Numbered from the stretch's first letter, positions 1 to 8,745 are shown. The stretch is 20,536 nt of DNA from JBGPBY01 sp041481485 (GCA_041481485.1 JBGPBY010000053.1:1-20536), one strand, 5' to 3'. Notes: a model not told the origin generated them from the letters alone. Program-made: numbers and translations.

Positions 1-726
1 AAGGCACTCGAACTCGACAATACACTTGCGGGGCCTCGTGCTGCGCTCGGAATCGTTTCGATGGTTTACGACCGGGATTGGGTAGCGGCCGAGCGCGAGT
101 TTCGCCATGCGCTGAGCCTGAATCCCAACGATGGTCAGGCTCATCAGTGGTATGCGCTGAGCCTTGCGGCGGCTGGCCGAATGGAGGAAAGTCTTGCCGA
201 AGCCAGAAGGGCACAGCAGGCGGAGCCCGCTTCTCTTGCCATTAATGCTGCCGCCGGATGGGTTTCTTTTCTTGCGCGGAATTACGATCAGACAATCGAG
301 CAATGCGGGAAAGTCATCGAGATGGATCCTCGTTTCGGCCTTGCCTTCTACTATCGAGGTCTGGCGTATGAACAGAAGGGAATGCTGGACAAGGCCATCG
401 CCGATCTCGAAACTGCCAGGAGTTTCCAGGCCAGGCCGACGGTCCTGGGTGCTTTGGGCCATGCTTACGCTGTTGCAGGAAAAAAAGAAAAGGCCGAGAG
501 CGTTTTGCGCGATGTCGAACGGCTCTCCCGCGAGCGCTATTTCCCTGGGTTCCAATCCGCTTTGATCTACATGGCTCTGGGTAGAAAGGAAGAAGCGCTG
601 ACTGCTCTCGGCAGGTCCTACCACGAACGGTATCCCGGCATGATTCACATCAAGGTCGAACCGCGCCTGGATCCTCTTCGTTCAGATCCTCAGTTTAAGG
701 AACTGGTGCAGCACATCGGATTTTGA
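1..726 (+). CDS. TPR-repeat protein, C-terminal part (5' end outside window)
   Basis: The frame is open from the first base, with 20 codons before the first ATG at 61, so this is the 3' end of a longer gene. The 241 visible residues are a run of tetratricopeptide helices; segments such as ALSLNPNDGQAHQWYALSLA and MDPRFGLAFYYRGLAYEQKG have the TPR spacing of small and aromatic residues. The end (HIKVEPRLDPLRSDPQFKEL) is the typical C-terminus of acidobacterial proteins that carry an N-terminal CadC-like winged-helix or Ser/Thr kinase domain followed by TPRs. That N-terminal domain is not visible, so a regulatory role is inferred from family architecture. TPRs mediate protein-protein contacts. 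The gene stops at 724-726 and is followed by a 354-bp spacer. Confidence 0.85.
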   Translation, partial: KALELDNTLAGPRAALGIVSMVYDRDWVAAEREFRHALSLNPNDGQAHQWYALSLAAAGRMEESLAEARRAQQAEPASLAINAAAGWVSFLARNYDQTIEQCGKVIEMDPRFGLAFYYRGLAYEQKGMLDKAIADLETARSFQARPTVLGALGHAYAVAGKKEKAESVLRDVERLSRERYFPGFQSALIYMALGRKEEALTALGRSYHERYPGMIHIKVEPRLDPLRSDPQFKELVQHIGF

Positions 727-788
727 AGAACTTCGCAACTGCAGGCGCGGGCGGACCGCCGACGCGTGTTTCAAATACTTGATAATAT

Positions 789-970
789 GCGCGTCATAGA
801 AGGTGTGAAGAAATGGTCAATGGTCAATTTTCAATTGTCACTTGTCTTTTTTGGATGCGCCTTCGGCGCGGCATCTTTAAGAAATGATTGCGCGAAGCGC
901 CACCACCGATGATAAATGACAATTGAGAATTGACCATTGACCATTTCTTCACACCTTCTATGACCGCGCC
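789..970. repeat. Long imperfect inverted repeat (53-bp arms), MITE-like
   Basis: The arms are 794-846 and 911-963. Read as reverse complements they agree at 50 of 53 positions by eye, and the pairing extends a few more bases into GCGCG (789-793) and CCGCGCC (964-970). The arms contain the repeated word TGGTCAA. The 64-bp centre holds two smaller GC hairpins, one around 855-875 with a TTCG loop and one around 887-901 (GCGC-GAA-GCGC). There is no coding capacity. As RNA it would fold into one long stem with a branched head. It could be a MITE or repeat-associated palindrome, or a strong terminator/processing element between the TPR and receptor genes. No flanking target-site duplication was recognised. 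Confidence 0.8.
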
Positions 971-974
971 CACA

Positions 975-995
975 GCTTTAATTCCGCTTTAATTC
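975..995 (+). repeat. Tandem 10-bp direct repeat upstream of the TonB receptor
   Basis: GCTTTAATTC occurs at 975-984 and again at 986-995, an 11-bp period close to one helical turn. It lies about 85 bp upstream of the receptor start codon, where an operator or promoter would be expected. Function is inference only. Confidence 0.45.
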
Positions 996-1080
996 ATGGT
1001 TAGTTCAGGACCTTAGCCCGCCTTCCCAAGGTAGAGTTCCCCACTCTATCGACAGTGAAGTTTAGCTCTTTGGGGGGCAT

Positions 1081-4000
1081 ATGAACTCGAAACGGTATGT
1101 GGTCGCAGGCGTCCTTTGCGCCTTACTTCTGTTGCTGGCGGGCAGCGCCCTTGGTCAAACCGGAAATGCCCTGCTTGGAGGAACGGTAACGGATTCCAGG
1201 AAAGCCCTGATTCCCGGGGTGACGATTTCGGCAAAAAATGTCGGGACAGGTGTCACGTTCATGCAACTCAGTAATGACTCGGGAACCTATAACTTTCCCG
1301 TACTACAGCCGGGGACCTATGAGGTATCGGCGGAACTGCAGGGGTTCAAGAAGGCAGTACAGAAGCAAGTGCAGTTGCCCTATGCCGGCTCTGTCCGGAT
1401 CGACTTCATGCTCGAAATCGGCGGCCTTGCCCAAACGGTAGAGGTCACGATCGCCGAGGATTCCATATTCAGAGAATCCTCGGCGTCGGTTGGTGACGTG
1501 TTGACCCAGGACCGTGTGCAAAACCTTCCTCTGGTCGGCAACAACGTTTTGGATCTGCTCAACACGCTACCCGGAATCACGATCAGTTCAGAAGGCGAGT
1601 ATCAGAACACGGTTGGGGGTCTGTCCATCAACACGATCAACTCTACGCGCGACGGCTTGCCCATTGCGGATGGCCGTCAGGCCGCCAATGATCCGAGTTA
1701 CAGGCCCGGTTATAAGGCGTTCTCCCCAACAACTCTAGTCCCCGATATGGTCGGCGAAATTCGCCTGATCCTTTCTCCCGTCGATGCCGAGCTGGGGCGC
1801 GGCAATGTTCAGATTCAGATTCGCACCCGCTCGGGCACAAACAAGTACTCCGGCAGCACTACCTGGAGCGTCCGCAACACCGCGCTGGATGCCAATACCT
1901 GGGTCAACAAACATACGATCGTCAATGGTCAGGCGACGCCGCTGGACTGGAACAATAACAACCAGTTCACGGTGGCCTATGGCGGGCCTGTCCGGATTCC
2001 AGGACTGTACGACGGAAAGAGCAAGACATTTTTCTACACGTTGTACGAGCAGAATATTCACAATACTCGTGACACCACCAACGTCAACGTGCTGACCGAC
2101 TCGGCTCGGCTTGGCATCTACCGGTATTGGACCGGGTACAACCCGGTTGGCTGGAACGCAAACCAGACGGGCATCGTCAATCCGACATATCCGATCACCG
2201 CCAGCACTGCCAGCGCGATCGCCGTAGATATCAACGGCAACCCTGTCGCACCGTCACGGAACCCGGATGGGTCGCCCTACACTGGAAAGCTGGTCTGCTT
2301 CAGTGTGTTTGGATCCCGGCGGCTGGACGAGAACTTCAACATGGTTCCGTTTACCGCGAACGACTGTCCGGGCGGTCAGACCGGCCTGCCATCGACGACG
2401 GACGGGCTTTGGGACCGTTTCCGGCCGTCCGCCGATACGACTGGATACATCAGAAAGGTTCTCAGTGTCATGCCGCGCGCCAATTGGTTTGGCAGCAACG
2501 ACGGTCTCAACATTGGCCAACTGCGATGGCAACGTCGGCGGGATGGAAGCAACGGGCTGCAGGCCATTATCGGCGCCGACCTCTACAGCAACAACAAGCA
2601 GATCAACATCAAGATCGACCACACGATCAGCGCGAAGCACACGGTGGCGGTCAGTTGGACGCGTCAGCGCGACAACAGCGCGGACAACGTTGCCTCCTAT
2701 CCCGGCGGCCCCAGTGGCCTGGTTCTAAGGCGTCCCGATGTGTTGACGGCAAACGTGACATCCAGTTTTTCGCCCCGGATGATCAATGAAGCCCGCTTTG
2801 GTTTGAACCACGTGCAGAACTACGACTCCTATGCGTTCTTCCAGACGGATGATGCGATACGGCAGAGGGCCGAGGATTTTCTCCTGGTCGGCTCCGTCAG
2901 TACGTTGAATCCGAACTACACGTACAAGACGGTGATCAACAACTACGCGACGTTATTCGGAGCCGGGAATAACATGTACATGGCGACGACCGGGAGCAAT
3001 GCGCAAACTCTCCAGGCGCTGTATAACTACGCGGACACGCTGAGTTGGACGAGAGGAAAACACGCGTTCAAATTCGGCGCGGAGTACCGCCATCCAGCCA
3101 CGACCGGCAATGGTCAGATCCAGCCGTACCCGTCCGTAACCCTCGGCAACAATGCCAGCGCTACCTCGACGACAAGTCCCTTTGGCACCGTCTCGAGTTT
3201 CGCCAACGAATTGCCGGGCCTTCTGAATGCCGCAGTAATCGGAGCGACAGCCTCGCGAACCAATGTGACCAGCATGCTGTACTGGCTGACGGGATCGGTC
3301 AGCAGCGCCACCCAGCAATACTGGATGAAAGGCTTCAGCAACGTTCAGAGCGGTTTGTGGGACGACACATCCACTATGGGAAACCGTTACCGTACACAAG
3401 TGCACAAAGAGTGGGCCGCGTTTGTAAAGGACGACTACAAGATCACACGCCGGCTGACGCTGAATCTCGGGGTACGCTGGGAATACTACGCGTCACCGTT
3501 CATTACTTCGGGACTGACCACACAGGTCGTCGATTTCGGTAGCGGGTTGTTCGGCCCCGCCCGTGCAACCTTCGGCAGCATCGATCAGTTCGAAGCGGAC
3601 CCGTTTGGCATCTTCATGAGGCCCGGTGGCTCCCTGTCCGGCGGTGGACTCTACCTGTCCGGCTATGGAACGTCCGCAACGAACCCTCTAAGTTGCGAGA
3701 CGGGAACACGGCAAAACTCCTTGCTGCCAGTCTCGACCTGCGATCCGAATCTGCTCACCAGCATCCGGTTTGTCGGACCGAACAGTCCGAATCCGCACGT
3801 CCCGGCGATGCCTGAACGATATACGAATATTGGTCCTGCGGTGGGTTTCGCGTATCAGGTCCCGTGGTTTGGAGAAGGCAAAACGACGATACGCGGCGGC
3901 TATCAGCAAACGTTTGGCGCGGGCAATCTGAGCAGAGGGTTCAGCAACGGTGGAACGGAAGGCATCTTCGGCAATGCGCCGGGGGCCACCAATGTGCCGA

Positions 4001-5691
4001 CGACAGCCGTGGCGGATGCCGCGTTCCAGGGCATTCTCGCGACCCGTGCGCTGACGCTGGCCGACGTTGCCGTGCTTACTCCGGTGACGCCTACCGCCGC
4101 ACCCGGCGCCAAACTGCCGATTTACGGCCGCAGCACTCTGGCGCCGACCACATTCGATCCAAATTACAAGGATCCCTACACCCAGAACCTGACGTTGTCG
4201 ATTACCCGCCAGGTGCACCGGAATCTGACCGTGGACGTCCGATGGACCGGTACTTATGCCAGAAGGCAAAGCGTGGACCTAGATCTGAACACCGTCAATG
4301 TCTACCACAACCCCGAACTGTTCCAGGCGCTGACGGATGTTCGGGCCGGCACGTGCACGGCCGGCGCCCTGGCCGGCTACAATTGCGACAAGAACGGCGA
4401 CCCGATTCTGCTCGACCAAATGCTCGCGGGATTGAACCTCAATTCGACGGTGTCGGGATTCGCCGCCGTGGGAACCAACAACTCTTCTGGTGTGTTCCAG
4501 AGCGGCGCCGCTCATCTGCGCCGGAGCGCCACATTCGCCGCGAGCCTGGCCAATGGCGACTTCGCTTCCGTTGCCAGCAGCATCCTGACGCTGGCGCCAA
4601 CCGGGCTGAGAACTCTTCCCTCCGGTATCTCCGGAGTGAGCGGCAACCGGACGATCCGAAATGGCTGCGATCGACTTGCGGACGGATTCACCATCGTTCA
4701 GCAATCCGCAGCCGGAGGAGCCCAGGTTGGAAATACCGGCGCTGCTATTCCGTTGCGATGCTTCCCGGAAGATTTCATGATTTCCAATCCGCAGTTTGCC
4801 TCACTCAACTATCGCGCCAATCTGAACCACTCGAACTACAACGCGCTTCAGGCGCAGATTTCGGCACGCCCCACGCAGGGAATCAGTCTCCAGGCGACAT
4901 GGGCCTGGGCCAAATCGATGCAACTTAGCGCCACGGACTATCTTGATCCTGCGAATCGCAGTCTCGATTTCGCGCGAGGAAATGAAGCAGCCCAAACGAT
5001 CCGCGCCAATGGGACAGTCGAGCTCCCCATCGGTCCCAACAAGCTGTTATTTGGGAACACGTCAGGATGGGTGGCGCGAACCCTGGAGCATTGGCAGACA
5101 AGCTTCATCTTGAATATGACCTCTGGATATCCGTTCAACATCATTCCGGAGTCTTCGCATATGTACAGATCCGCGGGGAACGGGGGTTCCCGCTATAACG
5201 TGGTCAGCCCCAATTGGCAGATTCCGGAAGGTCAGGTTCAGTGGGACGGCCCGAACAACAACACCGGAACGTACTACGGCAGCACGAGTCCTTTTATCAA
5301 CACGCTGGATCCTCAATGCAGGTCTTTGGCTGTATCCGGCGGGGATGCCATGGGCACGAATCTCCAGTCGAGTTGCACGATGAACGCCCTGGCCAAAAGG
5401 AACTCCGATGGTTCAGTAGGCGAAATCCTTCTCGCCAACACCATGCCGGGACAAGTCGGCAATCTGCAGGACCGGTCACTCAACAATTTCGGACGATGGG
5501 ATCTGGATGCGAGCGCCAGCAAGTCGTTCCGCCTCGACGAGTCCAAAAGCATTCAGGTTCGCGTCGATGCCCGGAACATCATGAACCATCCGACACCAAG
5601 TGGTTTCGGCACGGGAGTGACGACGCTCGGCGTCATCTCCAGTAAAACCGGATCCCGCCAATTCCAAGGGCAACTCCGCTTGAGTTTTTAG
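1081..5691 (+). CDS. Oar-like TonB-dependent receptor with N-terminal carboxypeptidase-regulatory domain
   Basis: This is a 1,536-residue outer-membrane protein. It has an N-terminal signal peptide (residues 1 to about 25, KR then VLCALLLLLAGSALG-Q). A carboxypeptidase-regulatory-like beta domain spans about 28-115 (GGTVTDSRKALIPGVTIS, PGTYEVSAELQGFK). A plug domain spans about 135-250 (VQNLPLVGNNVLDLLNTLPG), followed by a very long beta barrel. The chain ends in QGQLRLSF, with the terminal Phe typical of BAM-assembled barrels. The ARNIMNHPTPSGFG region near the end is typical of acidobacterial Oar-type receptors, which occur in many paralogues and are thought to import large or polymeric substrates using TonB energy. 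The substrate cannot be read from the sequence. The start follows a GGGGGG run only 3 nt upstream, so initiation may be unusual, but the signal peptide fixes the start well. No partner SusD gene is adjacent. Confidence 0.95.
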   Translation: MNSKRYVVAGVLCALLLLLAGSALGQTGNALLGGTVTDSRKALIPGVTISAKNVGTGVTFMQLSNDSGTYNFPVLQPGTYEVSAELQGFKKAVQKQVQLPYAGSVRIDFMLEIGGLAQTVEVTIAEDSIFRESSASVGDVLTQDRVQNLPLVGNNVLDLLNTLPGITISSEGEYQNTVGGLSINTINSTRDGLPIADGRQAANDPSYRPGYKAFSPTTLVPDMVGEIRLILSPVDAELGRGNVQIQIRTRSGTNKYSGSTTWSVRNTALDANTWVNKHTIVNGQATPLDWNNNNQFTVAYGGPVRIPGLYDGKSKTFFYTLYEQNIHNTRDTTNVNVLTDSARLGIYRYWTGYNPVGWNANQTGIVNPTYPITASTASAIAVDINGNPVAPSRNPDGSPYTGKLVCFSVFGSRRLDENFNMVPFTANDCPGGQTGLPSTTDGLWDRFRPSADTTGYIRKVLSVMPRANWFGSNDGLNIGQLRWQRRRDGSNGLQAIIGADLYSNNKQINIKIDHTISAKHTVAVSWTRQRDNSADNVASYPGGPSGLVLRRPDVLTANVTSSFSPRMINEARFGLNHVQNYDSYAFFQTDDAIRQRAEDFLLVGSVSTLNPNYTYKTVINNYATLFGAGNNMYMATTGSNAQTLQALYNYADTLSWTRGKHAFKFGAEYRHPATTGNGQIQPYPSVTLGNNASATSTTSPFGTVSSFANELPGLLNAAVIGATASRTNVTSMLYWLTGSVSSATQQYWMKGFSNVQSGLWDDTSTMGNRYRTQVHKEWAAFVKDDYKITRRLTLNLGVRWEYYASPFITSGLTTQVVDFGSGLFGPARATFGSIDQFEADPFGIFMRPGGSLSGGGLYLSGYGTSATNPLSCETGTRQNSLLPVSTCDPNLLTSIRFVGPNSPNPHVPAMPERYTNIGPAVGFAYQVPWFGEGKTTIRGGYQQTFGAGNLSRGFSNGGTEGIFGNAPGATNVPTTAVADAAFQGILATRALTLADVAVLTPVTPTAAPGAKLPIYGRSTLAPTTFDPNYKDPYTQNLTLSITRQVHRNLTVDVRWTGTYARRQSVDLDLNTVNVYHNPELFQALTDVRAGTCTAGALAGYNCDKNGDPILLDQMLAGLNLNSTVSGFAAVGTNNSSGVFQSGAAHLRRSATFAASLANGDFASVASSILTLAPTGLRTLPSGISGVSGNRTIRNGCDRLADGFTIVQQSAAGGAQVGNTGAAIPLRCFPEDFMISNPQFASLNYRANLNHSNYNALQAQISARPTQGISLQATWAWAKSMQLSATDYLDPANRSLDFARGNEAAQTIRANGTVELPIGPNKLLFGNTSGWVARTLEHWQTSFILNMTSGYPFNIIPESSHMYRSAGNGGSRYNVVSPNWQIPEGQVQWDGPNNNTGTYYGSTSPFINTLDPQCRSLAVSGGDAMGTNLQSSCTMNALAKRNSDGSVGEILLANTMPGQVGNLQDRSLNNFGRWDLDASASKSFRLDESKSIQVRVDARNIMNHPTPSGFGTGVTTLGVISSKTGSRQFQGQLRLSF

Positions 5692-5818
5692 AGAACAGGG
5701 GCCCAACCCTGGACCGGATGATACCGGGAACCTGTTGAGTGAAGGTTCTGATGAGCATTCGAAATCTGGAAGCTGCACAGAAGTCCGATGCGTTTGCCAT
5801 GTCCGTCTATTTTGCTTA

Positions 5819-5834
5819 ATCTGATCAATCAGAT
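5819..5834. promoter_or_regulatory. Perfect 7-2-7 palindrome, possible operator
   Basis: ATCTGAT-CA-ATCAGAT is a perfect short palindrome in the AT-rich spacer after the receptor gene, about 90 bp upstream of the tRNA fragment. Its size and symmetry suit a dimeric repressor site, but no regulator gene is adjacent and the function is unproven. Confidence 0.3.
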
Positions 5835-5922
5835 ATGGCTTGGAATATTTCGAGGCTTGGTCGAGTCAATTTCTTTAACCACTTTGACAAGTTAGACCTT
5901 TAAACTCTTGATTCCAAAACTC

Positions 5923-5964
5923 GCCTGGGTGGCGGAACTGGCAGACGCACCGGACTTAAAATCC
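5923..5964 (+). pseudogene. Truncated tRNA-Leu(TAA), 5' half only
   Basis: The sequence has the 7-nt acceptor strand GCCTGGG, the D-arm (GCGGAACTGGCAGACGC) and the anticodon arm up to CCGGA-CTTAAAA-TCC, i.e. a leucine tRNA with anticodon TAA. After TCC it continues CCCGTCATT and does not complete the anticodon stem. There is no variable arm, T-arm or acceptor 3' strand downstream. A TTGACA word at 5884-5889 may be its old -35 box. The break lies in the anticodon arm, a known crossover region for tRNA-integrating elements, so this is most likely the scar of an integration or later deletion. It cannot make a functional tRNA. Confidence 0.85.
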
Positions 5965-6093
5965 CCGTCATTCGTCTTTTCAATGACATCCGAGACCTGC
6001 CGAAATCTACCGAAAACATCATTCAAACCCACGACTGGCGCGGATTTCTCGCCGCTTTCCAAACCGAAGTCGGGGTAAAGCTGCCGAAAAGTT

Positions 6094-6114
6094 ATAGGCG
6101 ACAAATAGGCGACA
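6094..6114 (+). repeat. Two 10-bp direct repeats, possible integrase arm-type sites
   Basis: ATAGGCGACA occurs at 6094-6103 and 6105-6114, a period of 11. Short direct repeats about 130-150 bp from a tRNA break point resemble the arm-binding sites of tyrosine integrases at attL/attR. No integrase gene is in the window, so the attachment-site reading is inference. Confidence 0.35.
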
Positions 6115-6295
6115 TGAAATCGCCAGCTTTCGTCCATCTCAGGAAAAGGATTGCCAGATAAAAATTTGGAGTTTGACGCCGGCAATTAACAGTACTTCAA
6201 CACTTCAGCGATTCTCGACTCGTCCTCGTCCTTCGGTAGATTGCGCCGTGGCCGAGGCGAGAAGAGCGATTTGTGCATAAGTCATTGGTTGTGAT

Positions 6296-8383
6296 CTACA
6301 GAGACACCCGCCGGAGCAACTGCGCATTTATGGCAACAACCACAGTGCTGGCCGACATTAGGATCGCACCAATAGCAGGAGAAAGAACGAAGCCCCATGG
6401 TGCGAGGACTCCGGCAGCAAGCGGAATCGCGAATATGTTATACCCGGCGGCCCACCAAAGATTTTGCACCATCTTCTTATATGTGGCGCGGCTCAGCGCG
6501 ATGATGCGGGGCACGTCTCGTGGATCGCTCCGGACCAGGACGACGTCCCCCGCTTCGACGGCGACATCCGTACCTGCGCCAATCGCAATACCCACATCTG
6601 CAGTCACAAGCGCGGGCGCATCATTCACACCGTCGCCCACCATCGCCACCTTTTTCCCGGACCGTTGGAGGCGTTGAATTTCTTCCGCTTTGTGTTCAGG
6701 GAGAACTTCAGCCAGGACACGCTTTATTCCGAGTTCTGAAGCAACAGCCTCTGCTACGGGCTTTGCATCGCCGGTCAGCATCACGACCTCGATACCCTGG
6801 CTTTGCAGACGTTGAACAGCTTCCCGCGCTTCATCGCGGACGACATCCGCGACGGTGAGCACCCCCAGTATGCGATCTTTCTTGCAGAGATAAATGGCGG
6901 CGCGTCCGGCGGCGGCCGCTCGATCGGCGGCCGCCGCGACGGTCCGAGGTTTTTCAAGTCCGAGATGCTTCAGCAATGCTGGACCACCGATAAACAATTG
7001 CTGCCCTTCGACCCGTGCCATAGCGCCTTTGCCGGGAATCGCCTCGAAAGCCTCGGTTCGTGGCGCGACCACAGCTCGCTCTTCTGCCGTCCGGACGATG
7101 CCTAGGGCGATCGGATGCTCAGACTCCCGCTCGATAGCGGCCGCCAGCCGCAGCACATTGTCAGGCGACGGATCGTCGACGGCTACCAAATCCACGACCC
7201 CAAACTCGCCTCGCGTTAAGGTCCCCGTCTTATCAAAGACCACGACGTCGAGACTTCGCGCCTCCTCGAGTCCCCTTCTGTCGCGAACAAGTAATCCGGA
7301 GTGGGCGCCCAGCGCGGTCGATATCGCCACGACCAACGGGACCGCAAGTCCAAGGGCATGGGGACAGGCAATCACGAGGACGGTGACGAAGCGTTCGATC
7401 GCGAACGCCGGCTCGCTGCCGCGAAACACGAGCCAAACGACCAGCGTCAGTGTTGCGGCGACGATGGCAATGACCGTCAACCAGAACGCTGCCCGATCGG
7501 CAAGAGCCTGGGCGCGTGATCGCGATGTCTGTGCCTGCTGCACCAGCCGCATGATGCCAGCGAGCGCCGTCCGGTCACCCGTTCTGGTTACCCTCACACG
7601 CAAGGCTCCCGCGCCATTAACGGTTCCGGCGATGACCTTGTCTTCTGGAGCTTTCTTCAATGGACGTGACTCGCCAGTCAGCATCGCCTCGTTGACGGTG
7701 CTCGTTCCCTCCTGAACAATGCCGTCCGCGGGAACGTTTTGGCCGGGGCGAATAAGTATGAGATCTCCATCCCGCAGGTCGGAAACGGGGACTTCTTCGA
7801 AACGATCACCATTCGCGCGGACCGCCACATCCGGCAGGAGTTTCGCTAGTTCTTTCAAAGCGCCACTGGCCTGGGAGATCGACCTCATCTCGATCCAGTG
7901 CCCAAGCAGCATGATCGTAACGAGGGTGGCCAGTTCTTCCCAGAGAGGAACGCCGGGAAAGCCCAGTTCCACGGCCGCGCTGAACACAAAAGCGACGGAG
8001 ATTGCGAGCGCGATCAGCGTCATCATGCCCGGCAGCCGGTCTCGCATTTCCCGCGCGGCACCCTGCAGGAAGACCCAACCGCCGACGAAAAACACGGCAG
8101 TCCCGAAGATCGTCGGAATGAGGTGACCTCCGGGCAATGGTGGCGGCGTGTACCTCAGGGCATTAGGAAGCATATGTCCCCAAATAAGGGTTGGAATTGT
8201 CAGGGCGAGTGAGATCCAAAACTTGCGTTGGAACATCGCAACGTTGTGCCCTTCATGCTTGTCATGACCATGTTCCGCAGGTTGCTGGCGTCCGCCCATG
8301 ACTCTGGCGGGGTGGTGTTCCATTGAATGATGAGGAGCGTGCGAATCGGTTCCGCTGGCGCTTGAGTGATCAGGATGGCTCAC
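6296..8383 (-). CDS. copB: CopB-like copper-translocating P1B-type ATPase
   Basis: This is an inner-membrane copper exporter of about 695 residues. The cytosolic N-terminus is not a CXXC HMA domain but a histidine-rich tail with 11 His in roughly the first 47 residues. Eight membrane spans can be picked out. Catalytic motifs are all present: TGES near 236, the transmembrane metal motif CPH near 340 (IACPHALGLA), the phosphorylation site DKTGTLT near 384, SEHP near 422, GDGVNDAP near 583, and an MSAST segment in the last span. CPH plus a His-rich tail marks the P1B-3 (CopB) class, which exports Cu(I)/Cu(II) or Ag. I start at GTG 8383 because GGGAGGA sits 4 nt upstream; an ATG five codons earlier (8398) would bury that site. 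Nearby copper-related genes (YHS remnant, Csp-like protein, RND remnant) support a copper role. Confidence 0.92.
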   Translation of the reverse strand: MSHPDHSSASGTDSHAPHHSMEHHPARVMGGRQQPAEHGHDKHEGHNVAMFQRKFWISLALTIPTLIWGHMLPNALRYTPPPLPGGHLIPTIFGTAVFFVGGWVFLQGAAREMRDRLPGMMTLIALAISVAFVFSAAVELGFPGVPLWEELATLVTIMLLGHWIEMRSISQASGALKELAKLLPDVAVRANGDRFEEVPVSDLRDGDLILIRPGQNVPADGIVQEGTSTVNEAMLTGESRPLKKAPEDKVIAGTVNGAGALRVRVTRTGDRTALAGIMRLVQQAQTSRSRAQALADRAAFWLTVIAIVAATLTLVVWLVFRGSEPAFAIERFVTVLVIACPHALGLAVPLVVAISTALGAHSGLLVRDRRGLEEARSLDVVVFDKTGTLTRGEFGVVDLVAVDDPSPDNVLRLAAAIERESEHPIALGIVRTAEERAVVAPRTEAFEAIPGKGAMARVEGQQLFIGGPALLKHLGLEKPRTVAAAADRAAAAGRAAIYLCKKDRILGVLTVADVVRDEAREAVQRLQSQGIEVVMLTGDAKPVAEAVASELGIKRVLAEVLPEHKAEEIQRLQRSGKKVAMVGDGVNDAPALVTADVGIAIGAGTDVAVEAGDVVLVRSDPRDVPRIIALSRATYKKMVQNLWWAAGYNIFAIPLAAGVLAPWGFVLSPAIGAILMSASTVVVAINAQLLRRVSL

Positions 8384-8427
8384 GATTCCTCCCTGCAAAT
8401 GGGGACGTTATACATAGTGTGCCCTAA

Positions 8428-8559
8428 TGCGTTGGCAGGCAAGTAGACCCAGGCAAGGCAGCGGGAAGTTCGAGCTATCAGGGCAAGACCTACTACTTCT
8501 GCTCACTGGACTGTAAGAAGAACTTCGATAGGAATCCTGGGCAATACGCTAATAAATAA
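8428..8559 (+). pseudogene. YHS-domain remnant (5'-decayed metal-binding protein)
   Basis: This frame reads QVDPGKAAGSSSYQGKTYYF followed by CSLDCKKNFDRNPGQYANK and a stop. It is a near-perfect C-terminal three quarters of a YHS domain, with the paired cysteines of the CSLDC motif. The expected start (DPVCGM) is destroyed: a TAA at 8425-8427 precedes the frame and the bases around 8418-8440 look like the scrambled remains of that motif. No in-frame ATG or GTG is available. YHS domains bind metal and commonly accompany or are fused to copper ATPases. This copy lies divergent to copB, 45 bp from its start. It may be a lost chaperone-like partner or part of an older, longer ATPase gene. Confidence 0.8.
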
Positions 8560-8574
8560 GAAGAGGAATCCATT

Positions 8575-8745
8575 CCAAAGCAGACATTTCTTCGTCCATG
8601 TTGCGCATCGAGCACCGTTTCCATTCGGCCCCATCCCATTTTCCACGAGCGTTTGCTCATATGTTTCGTGAGGTAGGTTGGATCATCAAGCTTGTCGAAG
8701 ATCGCTCGGCCGAGGCATTAACGGTTGCGCTGGTTTCCTCGTGTC
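8575..8745 (-). pseudogene. SRPBCC-family protein remnant
   Basis: Read on the minus strand, this stretch gives EETSATVNASAER, then after a one-base slip IFDKLDDPTYLTKHMSKRSW and KMGWGRMETVLDAQHGR. This is the pattern of the N-terminal part of SRPBCC (START-like) proteins, where a beta strand of the type 'xVxAsAexvFdyLDDPxrLsxHM' is followed by a small-molecule cavity. The frameshift sits near 8702, and the protein ends abruptly where the YHS remnant begins. It is called from pattern memory only, so the family is tentative. It adds to the evidence that 8.4-8.8 kb is a patchwork of broken genes. Confidence 0.5.

Larger units (their letters stand above)
5692..6295. other. Non-coding spacer between the TonB receptor and copB
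   Basis: These 604 bp contain the palindrome at 5819, the broken tRNA-Leu at 5923 and the repeats at 6094. A 97-codon minus-strand frame (5892-6185) merely reads through the tRNA fragment and has no recognisable protein content. The rest shows nothing I can assign. Confidence 0.6.

Noticed and set aside
3864..4928. 354-codon frame inside the TonB receptor
   Set aside because: It is rich in Arg, Gln and Pro, typical of a shifted frame of a high-GC gene; the receptor frame is certain.
6090..6120. CRISPR array
   Set aside because: Only two 10-bp repeats with a 1-bp gap; no spacer-sized units and no cas genes anywhere in the window.
5892..6185. 97-codon minus-strand ORF over the tRNA fragment
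   Set aside because: Its C-terminal third is antisense tRNA sequence; it has no ribosome site and no known family.
6894..7715. 273-codon frame opposite copB
   Set aside because: It has Ser/Ala/Arg shadow composition, and copB motifs on the other strand are complete.
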